Assembly (NCBI GenBank): GCA_964523675.1
Contig: CAZFZT010000109.1
Coordinates: 1-7,966, forward strand
Reading direction: 5' to 3'
Source of the DNA: CAZFZT01 sp964523675
GTDB taxonomy: Bacteria > Planctomycetota > Phycisphaerae > Phycisphaerales > SM1A02
Length of the DNA stretch: 7,966 nt
The notes below the pieces were generated by a model. It saw nothing but the letters and a program-made list of their open reading frames with translations. It did not search any database and had not been told where the DNA came from. The position numbers and the translations under genes are program-made. Numbering within the stretch: position 1 is the first letter of the stretch; every line of letters begins with the position of its first letter. Shown piece by piece: positions 1-6,218 of this stretch.

Positions 1-1392
1 ATTGATGATTCATGGCGGCTTGGCATGTTGGCGGCCCTTGCGGCAGCGATTTTCGTCCCATGTGCAGGGCATGCGATCGCACCTGCGCAGAACGATATCT
101 CATATCAGGGACTTCTGGAGAAAGACGGCAGTGCGGCTGCCGGCCCGGTTGACCTGAAGTTTCGGCTCTTCAATGCTCCGACAGGCGGAGCGCAGGTCGG
201 CCCGGAGGTGGTTGCAAACGATTTCGATGCGTTCAGCGACGATGGCAGGTTCACGATTGACCTCAACTTCGGCACGTCCGTGTTCGACGGTTCCGCGCTC
301 TGGCTTGAAGTGCAAGTCGGGAATACGACGCTCTCGCCCCGGCAAGAGGTCACGCACTCGCCATATGCCATTCGGGCCCAGACCGCAGGTGCAGTCGAAC
401 CACAGGGTTTGACCGGTCCGTACCCGAACGCACTTTCATTGTTGAACCCCGACAATGTAATCAACGGTACGTTCTCGGGCACCGGAGCGGGGTTGACCAA
501 CCTGAATGCCAGCGAGATCTCCACCGGCACGATTGCCAACACACATACCACCGGCAGTTCGGTCACCACTCCGAATTCGCTCGTGATGCGCAATGAGGAG
601 GGGTATGTTCTGGAACTTGTAATGATCAATGGCCACGCGGATTTCTTTCATGCATTCAGTCTCGCGGTGGGGCATACAAGCGAAGCACCGGGCGGCACGA
701 TAAGCGTTATGAGCCCCGAGTTTGTCGCCATGAAGATCCAGCGGCTTGGCAATGGCGTTGGAGGCGCGGCAATTCGCCTTATCAACGATGTTCAAAGCGG
801 CCGCTGGGATGTCGCGGTCGGAAACAATGACGACTTCGCCATCTTCGATGCCGACTCCGAGTTCGGATCGCACTTCGTCATCAAGAAAGCCGGTGGCGTC
901 GGCATCGGCGCGACGAATGTCGGATCCATGATGCTTGCCGTAAATGGCGATGCCGCTAAGCCCGGCGGCGGATCATGGGCGAACTTTTCAGACGCACGGC
1001 TCAAACGCGAGATCGTTGCGATCTCGAAGTACGGTGGCATGCTTGATCGTCTGTTGAGATTGAATGGGTACGAGTTTGAGTACGATGAGAGCGCGATTGA
1101 AACTCGGTTCGGAATTCCCGGCAGGCAGATCGGCTTGCTCGCACAGGAGGTGCAGGAGGTGTTCCCCAACTGGGTCAAGCAGGACCATGAAGGGTATTTG
1201 TATGTAACTGAACGAGGCGTCACCGCAATCTTCATTGAAGCGCTCCGCGAACTCCGCATCGAGAAGGACGCGCAGATCGAAGAACTGCGAGCAGAGAAGG
1301 ACGCCGAGATCGCCGCGCTGCGCGATGAATTGGCGCAGTTGCAAGAACTCGTCCAGGAAGTCATTTCAAGCCAGAGAGGAGTTAACCGATGA
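1..1392 (+). CDS. Secreted surface protein with C-terminal S74 (endosialidase-type) intramolecular chaperone
   Basis: Residues are numbered from the first ATG at 25. The frame is open to base 1, and the start probably lies upstream. No ribosome site precedes 25, and the signal-like stretch (residues 1-19, ending G-H-A-I-A) has no positive n-region unless the upstream R-L-G codons are included. Residues 25-118 form the beta-rich module common in such proteins: I-S-Y-Q-G-L-L, then F-R-L-F, then L-S-P-R-Q, then S-P-Y-A. Residues 148-168 hold the G-T-F-S-G-x-G-x-x-L-T-x-L-N-A motif. The C-terminus (about 318-410) is an S74 domain with S-D-A-R-L-K, G-L-L-A-Q-E-V and F-I-E-A-L-R-E-L. In this family the chaperone trimerises the protein and cuts itself off; the Ser/Lys pair five residues apart is present (S322, K327). 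Residues 409-450 are coiled coil. The stalk (170-310) matches no family I can name. The next gene overlaps it by 4 bases. Confidence 0.85.
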   Translation: MDDSWRLGMLAALAAAIFVPCAGHAIAPAQNDISYQGLLEKDGSAAAGPVDLKFRLFNAPTGGAQVGPEVVANDFDAFSDDGRFTIDLNFGTSVFDGSALWLEVQVGNTTLSPRQEVTHSPYAIRAQTAGAVEPQGLTGPYPNALSLLNPDNVINGTFSGTGAGLTNLNASEISTGTIANTHTTGSSVTTPNSLVMRNEEGYVLELVMINGHADFFHAFSLAVGHTSEAPGGTISVMSPEFVAMKIQRLGNGVGGAAIRLINDVQSGRWDVAVGNNDDFAIFDADSEFGSHFVIKKAGGVGIGATNVGSMMLAVNGDAAKPGGGSWANFSDARLKREIVAISKYGGMLDRLLRLNGYEFEYDESAIETRFGIPGRQIGLLAQEVQEVFPNWVKQDHEGYLYVTERGVTAIFIEALRELRIEKDAQIEELRAEKDAEIAALRDELAQLQELVQEVISSQRGVNR

Positions 1393-1865
1393 CACACTCC
1401 CGCAAACCAATGAGAACGCTCGTTCCGCGTTCCAATGGCCGTGTCGCAATGCAGCCATGGGCGCTTGCACTCGCGCTCGTCTTCTGCGCCGCTCCGTCAA
1501 GTGGCTTCGCCGCGCCCGGAGATGACTTTGACCTCACCTGGCACACCATCGACGGTGGCGGCGGTACGTCGACCGGCGGCGGCTTCGAGCTCACCGGAAC
1601 GATCGGTCAGCACGATGCCGGTGCCATGAGCGGCGGTGAATTCACGATCTTCGGCGGCTTCTGGGTCGGCGGCGATGTCGCTGTTCCGCCCTGTCCCGGA
1701 GACCTCGACAAGAGCGGTGCCGTCGGCGTGCCGGACCTGCTCATCCTGCTCGGTTGTTGGGGATCTGTTTCGCCGGAATGCGAAGCCGCTGACATGACCG
1801 CCGATGAGACGGTCGGCGTGCCCGATCTTCTGGCGCTGCTCAGCGCGTGGGGAACGTGCCAATAG
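1389..1865 (+). CDS. Small secreted protein with dockerin-like calcium-loop repeats
   Basis: A 158-residue exported protein. The basic N-terminus and hydrophobic stretch (residues 21-35) form a signal peptide, with a likely cut near G-F-A/A at 41. M21 is an alternative start, but AGAGGAG at 1375-1381 sits 7 bases before the ATG at 1389 and supports that start. Residues 47-92 carry a glycine-rich W-x-T-I-D-G-G-G-G-T-S-x-G-G-G module ending G-G-F-W, frequent in planctomycete secreted proteins. Residues 105-121 and 135-151 are two dockerin-type loops (D-L-D-K-S-G-A-V-G-V-P-D-L-L and D-M-T-A-D-E-T-V-G-V-P-D-L-L), each followed by W-G. C102, C123, C131 and C157 could form disulfides. Such tails are thought to serve in calcium-dependent folding or surface assembly; no cohesin is visible here. 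The ATGA overlap with the S74 gene implies translational coupling. The enzymatic role, if any, is unknown. Confidence 0.8.
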   Translation: MTHSRKPMRTLVPRSNGRVAMQPWALALALVFCAAPSSGFAAPGDDFDLTWHTIDGGGGTSTGGGFELTGTIGQHDAGAMSGGEFTIFGGFWVGGDVAVPPCPGDLDKSGAVGVPDLLILLGCWGSVSPECEAADMTADETVGVPDLLALLSAWGTCQ

Positions 1866-1875
1866 ACTCCCGGCC

Positions 1876-1931
1876 CGTCGAAACGTCGAAACGTCGAAAC
1901 GTCGAAACGTCGAAACGTCGAAACGTCGAAA
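1876..1931. repeat. Octamer tandem repeat, 7 x CGTCGAAA
   Basis: Seven perfect head-to-tail copies of CGTCGAAA (TTTCGACG on the other strand) begin 10 bases after the dockerin gene's stop and end 29 bases before the stop of the convergent gene. A period of 8 is not a multiple of 3, so it is unlikely to be a protein repeat. Each unit contains the palindrome TCGA and each junction creates ACGT on one side, giving a regularly spaced AT/CG pattern. It lies where two convergent transcripts meet, so it could be a simple sequence repeat prone to slippage or a site affecting transcript ends. No T-run or hairpin typical of a Rho-independent terminator accompanies it. Confidence 0.97.
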
Positions 1932-1960
1932 TCGGACACCTGCGCCGCAAGCGATGACGC

Positions 1961-2770
1961 TCAGCGACATTTCTTGACCGCGCTCACCAATTGGCGCACG
2001 CGCTGCTCATCCGGGGGATTGCTCCACAGGCCGTCGGTCTTGAACCAGCTTCCCACAATGAGGGCATCGGCATAGGCAAACAGATCCTCAACACTCTGCG
2101 GCGTGACGCCTGAGCCCACGAGCAGCGGCAACTTCGTCGCCACCCTCGCGCAGCCCAGATCATCGATCTTGATCGCCTGCCCTGTCGCAATGCCGGTGAT
2201 GATGACGCCATCTGCGCCGAAGAACTCCGCGGCCTTGGCGTTCTCGCCCACATCAATGTCACCGGTAATCGCATGTGAGCAGTGCTTCTTCCGGATGTCC
2301 GCAAGGATGCGAACATTCTCCGCGCCGATCTGCTTTCGATAGCGCAGCAGCGGCCCGGCATCGGCCTGATCGATCAACCCCTCATCAGCTATGCTCGCAA
2401 AGACAAACCCTTCAGCGCGAATGAACTGCGCGCCGACCGCATGCGCCACCGCAAGCGAAGCGGAGTTCGCACCGGCTAGGATCTGCACACCCAGCGGACA
2501 CGAGACTTCCTCGCGCACCGCATCGCCGACGGCCGTCATGGCCGCGATGATCTCCGGCCCGACGTTCTGGCGCAGGTACGGCACATCGTGCATGTTCTCG
2601 ATGAGGATCGCATCGAAGCCGGCATCAGCGAGCAGCCGCGCTTCATCCGCCGCTTGCGCAACGATCTCGCGCAGCGGCATCGCATGCCTGGGCGTGCCCG
2701 GCAGCGCCTGCACATGCACCATGCCGATCAAAGCGCGGTCCCGGCCGAAGATGTCGGAGGTGGAGAGCAT
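1961..2770 (-). CDS. BtpA/SgcQ-family TIM-barrel protein
   Basis: A 269-residue protein of the BtpA/SgcQ family, named from cyanobacterial BtpA (photosystem I accumulation) and E. coli SgcQ (a sugar-metabolism-like cluster). The biochemical reaction is not established. The family signatures are in order: G-M-V-H-V-Q-A-L-P-G-T-P (16-27), E-N-M-H-D-V-P-Y (58-65), G-V-Q-I-L-A-G-A-N (94-102), R-A-E-G-F-V-F (118-124), A-D-I-R-K-K-H (157-163), I-T-G-x-A-T-G (191-197), L-L-V-G-S-G-V-T (216-223) and V-G-S-W-F-K-T-D-G (239-247). These are the glycine-rich ends of barrel strands, and the last resembles a phosphate-binding loop. The frame is open further upstream to 2992, but the 74 extra residues match nothing in the family; the ATG at 2770 gives the usual length and N-terminus. 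No clear Shine-Dalgarno precedes it. It is transcribed alone, divergent from 2892 and convergent with the dockerin gene. Confidence 0.88.
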   Translation of the reverse strand: MLSTSDIFGRDRALIGMVHVQALPGTPRHAMPLREIVAQAADEARLLADAGFDAILIENMHDVPYLRQNVGPEIIAAMTAVGDAVREEVSCPLGVQILAGANSASLAVAHAVGAQFIRAEGFVFASIADEGLIDQADAGPLLRYRKQIGAENVRILADIRKKHCSHAITGDIDVGENAKAAEFFGADGVIITGIATGQAIKIDDLGCARVATKLPLLVGSGVTPQSVEDLFAYADALIVGSWFKTDGLWSNPPDEQRVRQLVSAVKKCR

Positions 2771-2858
2771 GGTCGTAAGCCGGACCGGCGATGCTGGGCG
2801 CGGCGCCGCACCGTTACATCGTAGCCGCGATGGCGGTTGACGCACTCTTACGGCGGGC

Positions 2859-2885
2859 TTGCAACACAGATACGCGGGGTACAAT
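2859..2885 (+). promoter_or_regulatory. Weak candidate sigma-70 promoter for the helical secreted protein
   Basis: TTGCAA at 2859-2864 and TACAAT at 2880-2885 are 15 bases apart, shorter than the preferred 17. TACAAT ends 6 bases before the ATG at 2892, so a transcript from it would start at or next to the start codon. Together with the lack of a Shine-Dalgarno this suggests a leaderless message. The intergenic region (2771-2891) also holds TTGACG at 2837-2842, with no good -10 at the right distance. Confidence 0.3.
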
Positions 2886-2891
2886 TGGGTC

Positions 2892-4106
2892 ATGAAGTTG
2901 CGTTTCAGATGCGGGGCCGGCCGAAAGGCGTTGGCCGTCATGATGTTCTGCACGCTCACGAACACGAGCGCATGGTCGCGGGAATCGTACACTCCATGGG
3001 AGCCGGGTCACGAGAGGCCGCTGCAATCATGGATTGAGCCGGCGCTTCTCGAGCAGATCGCCAACCATTTTGCACTCTCGGACGCGCAGGTCCGACAGGT
3101 GGATCGTATCGCGCGAGAGCATAGGGCAAGTTTTGCGGCGCTTGTTGAGCGAGGACAGCAGATTCGAGATGAGTTTACGCAGCGAATGAGGCGTCTGGAC
3201 AAAGGAACACTGGCGCGCGCTGAGATGGACATCGAGCGAGAGAAAGCGCTTGCGCCAATTGCCGATGAGCAGGAAGCGCTCGATGAGCGATTCCTTGAGA
3301 ATGTGCGGAGCATCCTCTCGGAGTCGCAGATCGAGCAGTGGAGTACGTTTCTTCAGCGATTCAACCGCCAGCGGTGGCTTGCGGCACGAACCCGGTTCAT
3401 TGAACAGCCGATCGATCTCATCGCGCTGATCGAGGGGGTGATGGAGCAAAACCAACTCGATCTTCAGGAATCCGAGATTGCTAATCTGCTTCTGACGTAT
3501 TCATCAGAGATGGATCAGGCGCTTGTCGCGCGGGCCGAATCAGCCATTCAGCGTGCTCGACGCTGGCAGCGCACGCTGGCGGAGCGCCGGATGACTGACG
3601 GAGAGAAGGTCTGGATTGGGCCTCATCCACAAGGCGAGGATGCATTTTTACGGGAGCGTCGAGAGGAGATACGGCCGGATCGGCGCATCCGCGACATCAA
3701 TCGTCGCTTCATTGCCGCCTTCGGCGCAGCGCTTCCTGACGACCAGCGCGAGCGATTGCGCAGCGCATATGAAGATTCGGTGCTCCGCGCAGCAGGAATT
3801 GGTGGTCTGCAGTTTCGGGACCGCCTTGCCGATGCGCGCGAACTCGAAGACCTCAGCGAGGAGCAGCGCGAGGAATTGGCCGATCTGGCGGGAGCTCACG
3901 CGGTGCAATTGCGGTCACTCGTTCAGGAGTTGATTCGGCGATCCGATCGTCTCACGGAGGCACGATTCGACGGCACCGTGACGGCCAAGCGTCGGGAGAT
4001 GGAACAGCATATCGCCGAGCACGTGGCAGACGTGAAGGAGTTTGACAGCCGGTTCATCGGGCTGCTTGAGGCGATTCTGCAGCCGCCTGACGCTCAGTCA
4101 CAATGA
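2892..4106 (+). CDS. Secreted all-helical protein with L-S-x-x-Q modules (paralogue of 6229-7491)
   Basis: A 404-residue protein of unrecognised function. The ATG at 2892 gives a normal Sec signal peptide: basic residues 2-12, a hydrophobic core near 13-22 and a likely cut near 26-29. A TTG at 2859 would only add 11 residues before it. The mature part is rich in E, R, Q, L and A and predicted almost entirely helical. Short L-[ST]-x-x-[QE] turns recur at 62-66 (LSDAQ), 142-146 (LSESQ), 191-195 (LQESE), 281-285 (LPDDQ) and 321-325 (LSEEQ), each followed by an amphipathic helix. This resembles the LTxxQ hallmark of periplasmic CpxP/Spy-type proteins, but the protein is over twice their usual length. 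The role of an extracytoplasmic structural, chaperone-like or sensor protein is inference. A second protein of the same layout is encoded at 6229-7491. No Shine-Dalgarno is evident. Confidence 0.75.
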   Translation: MKLRFRCGAGRKALAVMMFCTLTNTSAWSRESYTPWEPGHERPLQSWIEPALLEQIANHFALSDAQVRQVDRIAREHRASFAALVERGQQIRDEFTQRMRRLDKGTLARAEMDIEREKALAPIADEQEALDERFLENVRSILSESQIEQWSTFLQRFNRQRWLAARTRFIEQPIDLIALIEGVMEQNQLDLQESEIANLLLTYSSEMDQALVARAESAIQRARRWQRTLAERRMTDGEKVWIGPHPQGEDAFLRERREEIRPDRRIRDINRRFIAAFGAALPDDQRERLRSAYEDSVLRAAGIGGLQFRDRLADARELEDLSEEQREELADLAGAHAVQLRSLVQELIRRSDRLTEARFDGTVTAKRREMEQHIAEHVADVKEFDSRFIGLLEAILQPPDAQSQ

Positions 4107-4136
4107 TGGCGCAGCCACGTGCCGAAGTGTTCAACT

Positions 4137-4182
4137 CGGAGGGCCACTCGCCACAGCGGGTAAACTCCGAGCCACAGAGGGG
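4137..4182. repeat. Degenerate CCACGGAGGG-type repeat with a 7-bp inverted repeat
   Basis: CGGAGGGCCAC at 4137-4147 matches the decamer unit seen at 5935 and 7826. AGCCACAGAGGGG at 4170-4182 resembles the inverted arm at the window end. CTCGGAG (4135-4141) and CTCCGAG (4165-4171) can pair across 23 bases. The stretch lies between two convergent genes (4107-4241). There is no T-run, so a Rho-independent terminator is not supported. A small hairpin AACCT-tga-AGGTT follows at 4201-4213. It reads as a decayed copy of the repeat family. Confidence 0.5.
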
Positions 4183-4241
4183 ATGAGGTTGGATGCTGTG
4201 AACCTTGAAGGTTGATGATCCCTGCGGAAGCGGAAGCTGAC

Positions 4242-4892
4242 CTACACGGCAGCACCCTGATCCGGCCGGCGAAGCATCTGCTTCACACTCGGCAGCACCC
4301 GCGCCAGCAGCGCCTCATCCGGCAGCGGCTCCATCTTCAGCGCGAGTTGGTGCCGAATCAATCCCCAGCAGCAGGCGTCGATGGTGCCGGCGATGTCGAG
4401 CGCTTCCTGCGTCGCCTGGCCGCACAGCAGTTCAGCGAGACTCTGAAAGTACGCCTGTCGCAGAGAGAGCAGATTGCCCGGCTGGCCGATCTCATCGACG
4501 ATGTAGGAACTCATGCGCATCCAGAACATCACCTCGCGCTGAGATGAACGTGGCAGGTCGGCATAGATGCGAATCAGCGCTTCAACCCGTGAACGCAGTG
4601 ACTTGCGACCGGCCATCGCTGCCTCCACTCGCTCAAGAAACAGCCCCTGCACCTCGCGCCACAACTCCAGTAAATAGTCATCTCTGCTGCGAAAGTGCAG
4701 ATAAAACACCCCCTTGGCGACATCCGCGCCGTCGGTGATGTCCTGCACGGAGATCAGCGCCAGCGGCGTCGACTCAAAAAGTGCTAGGCCCGCTTCGAGC
4801 AAACTGCGGCGGGTCGCAGCTGCCTTCCGCTGCCGACGGCCGAGCGGCTCGGCGAGATGACCAAGAGGAAGATGCACAGGTTGCGAGGACAT
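4242..4892 (-). CDS. TetR/AcrR-family transcriptional repressor
   Basis: A 216-residue regulator. The N-terminal DNA-binding domain spans about residues 22-72: A-A-A-T-R-R-S-L-L-E-A-G-L-A-L-F, then I-S-V-Q-D-I-T-D-G-A-D-V-A-K-G-V-F-Y-L-H-F (47-67). This is the classic TetR three-helix unit, with the recognition helix at V-A-K-G-V-F-Y-L-H-F. The rest (about 80-205) is the variable helical ligand and dimerisation domain; the ligand cannot be read from sequence. Residues 1-20 extend a little beyond the usual start, but no better start is available. It is divergent from the methyltransferase gene at 5022, and the gap holds paired TGAC/GTCA half-sites, so it most likely represses that gene and possibly itself. 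Its -10-like GATACT ends 8 bases before the ATG and no Shine-Dalgarno is present, suggesting a leaderless or near-leaderless transcript. Confidence 0.92.
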   Translation of the reverse strand: MSSQPVHLPLGHLAEPLGRRQRKAAATRRSLLEAGLALFESTPLALISVQDITDGADVAKGVFYLHFRSRDDYLLELWREVQGLFLERVEAAMAGRKSLRSRVEALIRIYADLPRSSQREVMFWMRMSSYIVDEIGQPGNLLSLRQAYFQSLAELLCGQATQEALDIAGTIDACCWGLIRHQLALKMEPLPDEALLARVLPSVKQMLRRPDQGAAV

Positions 4893-4900
4893 GAATCAGC

Positions 4901-4928
4901 AGTATCGGGTCGGAAAGCCGCTTGACAA
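4901..4928 (-). promoter_or_regulatory. Promoter of the TetR gene
   Basis: Read on the minus strand: TTGTCA (complement of 4923-4928), 16 bases, then GATACT (complement of 4901-4906), both close to sigma-70 consensus. The -10 ends 8 bases before the ATG at 4892, leaving only 1-3 bases of leader. The -35 is the complement of the same TTGACAA stretch used by the plus-strand promoter, so the two promoters overlap back to back. Confidence 0.6.
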
Positions 4929-4950
4929 ATCATGACCGAACAGTCATAAT
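4922..4950 (+). promoter_or_regulatory. Strong sigma-70 promoter of the methyltransferase gene
   Basis: TTGACA at 4922-4927 is a perfect -35. Exactly 17 bases later comes CATAAT (4945-4950), a 5-of-6 -10. Transcription would start near 4957, giving a leader of about 65 bases before the GTG at 5022. It is the best promoter match in the window. The operator half-sites lie in its spacer and just downstream, where a bound TetR protein would block RNA polymerase. Confidence 0.75.
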
Positions 4951-4965
4951 TGACCATTCTAGTCA
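4932..4965. promoter_or_regulatory. Probable TetR operators (alternating TGAC/GTCA half-sites)
   Basis: ATGAC-CGAACA-GTCAT at 4932-4947 is an inverted repeat with 5-bp arms and a 6-base spacer, of the kind many TetR proteins bind. A second imperfect pair follows: TGAC at 4951-4954 and GTCA at 4962-4965, 7 bases apart. The first site overlaps the spacer and -10 of the methyltransferase promoter, and the second covers its predicted start point. The neighbouring TetR gene is the obvious candidate binder; this is inferred from position and symmetry. Confidence 0.65.
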
Positions 4966-5006
4966 TCATTCGACGGCCGATCCCAGCCGGATTCAGCGAT
5001 CTTTGT

Positions 5007-5013
5007 AAAGGAG
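5007..5013 (+). promoter_or_regulatory. Ribosome binding site deciding the GTG start at 5022
   Basis: AAAGGAG lies 8 bases before GTG at 5022. The same frame is open from 4950 (an ATT codon there), but that region is promoter and operator DNA, so the shorter GTG start is preferred. Confidence 0.8.
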
Positions 5014-5021
5014 CCACGAAC

Positions 5022-5846
5022 GTGCCCATTGGTGAACAGCCGCTTCAGCGTGAACGAACGACCCAATACGAAGGCCTCACGATCCGCCTGCCCAAGCCGC
5101 CCGGCCCAGGTGAGCGCTGGGATCAGGATGAAGAATGGTTCGAGTATCAGACCGACTCCGGCTGGAGGCGGCTGCGCATTCACGATTACGACGAGATGTT
5201 CAAGGTGCCCGGCCTCTACGAGGGGCTCGTCTATCACGCGCTCAAGTGCTCCTCGCCACGCCGCATCGTCCAGATGCTTTCCGGCGTCATGTCCGACTGG
5301 CCCGATCAAACCAGCGACCTGCGCGTCCTCGACCTCGGCGCCGGCAACGGCGTGGTGGCTGAAGCTCTGCGCGACATCGGAGTGAATCACATCATCGGCA
5401 TCGACCTACTTAAGGAAGCGAAGGACGCAGCCCAGCGCGATCGGCCGGAGGTCTATGACGACTACCTCGTCGCTGACCTGTGCGATCTCACTGATGAACA
5501 AGCGCAGCGGCTTGACGGGGCGAAGTGCAACTGCCTCATCACCGTCGCAGCGCTTGGCTTCGGCGACATTCCGCCGCGCGCCCTGGCCCGCGCCATCGAA
5601 GCCATCGAAACGCCCGGCTGGATCGCCATGGCCATCAAGGAGGACTTCCTCACCGACAGCGATCCCACCGGCTTCGCCCGGCTGGTGCAATCACTCATCT
5701 CCAGCGGCTGCATTGAAGTCCACGCGCAGCATCGCTATTGCCACCGCGTCTCCGTCACCGGCGAGAAACTGCACTACGTCGGCCTCATCGGCCGCAAACT
5801 CGCCGATGTCCCGGAAGAGATGCTGCGCGAGACGGAAGTGAGCTAA
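5022..5846 (+). CDS. Class I SAM-dependent methyltransferase
   Basis: A 274-residue cytoplasmic enzyme. The Rossmann-fold core spans about residues 100-205. Motif I, V-L-D-L-G-A-G-N-G (102-110), binds S-adenosylmethionine. G-I-D (126-128) supplies the acidic residue expected to contact the ribose. V-A-D-L-C-D-L (150-156) is the strand-3 acidic site, and N-C-L-I-T-V-A-A-L-G-F-G-D-I-P (170-184) is strand 4 with its loop. Residues 1-98 are a helical N-terminal extension, with W-F-E-Y (39-42) and Y-E-G-L-V-Y-H-A-L (66-74), that probably shapes the substrate site. The substrate cannot be told; small-molecule methylation is more likely than DNA or RNA, since no base-flipping (N/D)PPY motif is present. 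GTG start with AAAGGAG. Divergent from, and probably repressed by, the TetR gene, which suggests induction by a small compound the enzyme may modify. Confidence 0.85.
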   Translation: MPIGEQPLQRERTTQYEGLTIRLPKPPGPGERWDQDEEWFEYQTDSGWRRLRIHDYDEMFKVPGLYEGLVYHALKCSSPRRIVQMLSGVMSDWPDQTSDLRVLDLGAGNGVVAEALRDIGVNHIIGIDLLKEAKDAAQRDRPEVYDDYLVADLCDLTDEQAQRLDGAKCNCLITVAALGFGDIPPRALARAIEAIETPGWIAMAIKEDFLTDSDPTGFARLVQSLISSGCIEVHAQHRYCHRVSVTGEKLHYVGLIGRKLADVPEEMLRETEVS

Positions 5847-5934
5847 AGCGAAGCCCGCGCCACATCCACTTAGCCCCCGGTCCGAGGGCAGGGCAATTCA
5901 ATTGCAATGCACCGCATGGCCATTTTCGGTTCAC

Positions 5935-5968
5935 CACGGAGGGCCACGGAGGGCCACGGAGGAGAGCA
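5935..5968. repeat. CACGGAGGGC decamer repeat, intergenic copy
   Basis: Two copies of CACGGAGGGC plus a third CACGGAG followed by GAGAGCA. The 34 bases are identical to those at 7826-7859. One more unit edge (CC) precedes it. No inverted partner arm is evident within the next 150 bases, apart from a lone CTCCGTG at 6087-6093. Similar CCACGGAGGG/CCACAGAGG strings recur in planctomycete and other genomes, but their function is not known to me. Confidence 0.9.
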
Positions 5969-6218
5969 GACGGCAGAACGAAGGGACCAGAGTTCAACCC
6001 CGTTGAGCCGCGATGCGCAGCAGAGTATGTCGATAATCCTACCGAAGAGCTGAAGTCAAAATCAACAGAGCCCCATCTGACCCCCGCTCCGTGACTTGAA
6101 GTTTACCCGCCGCGTGAATTCGCCGTTACTGCTACTGTTCCAATGCGCCGTTGCATATTCTACGGCATTGATTATTCTCCGGCCGTGTCCTCAAGGGTGT
6201 CTTCAAGCGGAGAGGTTT

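Noticed and set aside
25..1392. Prophage tail-fibre remnant, because of the S74 domain.
   Set aside because: It has an export signal-like N-terminus, a planctomycete-type beta module and a dockerin-protein partner, and no phage genes lie nearby.
1876..1931. CRISPR array.
   Set aside because: Units are 8 bp with no spacers between them, so this is a simple tandem repeat.
1497..1970. Minus-strand frame encoding F-R-R-F-D-V-S-T repeats across the octamer array.
   Set aside because: It is only the translation of the tandem repeat continued antisense to the dockerin gene, whose signal peptide and calcium loops show the real coding strand.
2771..2992. A 74-residue N-terminal extension of the BtpA-family protein.
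   Set aside because: It matches nothing in the family, would run antisense into the start of the neighbouring gene, and the ATG at 2770 gives the normal length.
4135..4171. Inverted repeat after the first helical gene as a Rho-independent terminator.
   Set aside because: A 7-bp stem with a 23-base loop and no following T-run; better explained as a decayed copy of the repeat family.
4212..4547. Plus-strand frame opposite the 3' half of the TetR gene.
   Set aside because: No domain and no ribosome site; it is a GC-rich antisense shadow of a well-recognised TetR gene.
5738..6094. Frame running from the methyltransferase end through the decamer repeat (product with H-G-G-P-R-R).
   Set aside because: It starts inside the methyltransferase in another frame and owes its length to the stop-poor repeat.
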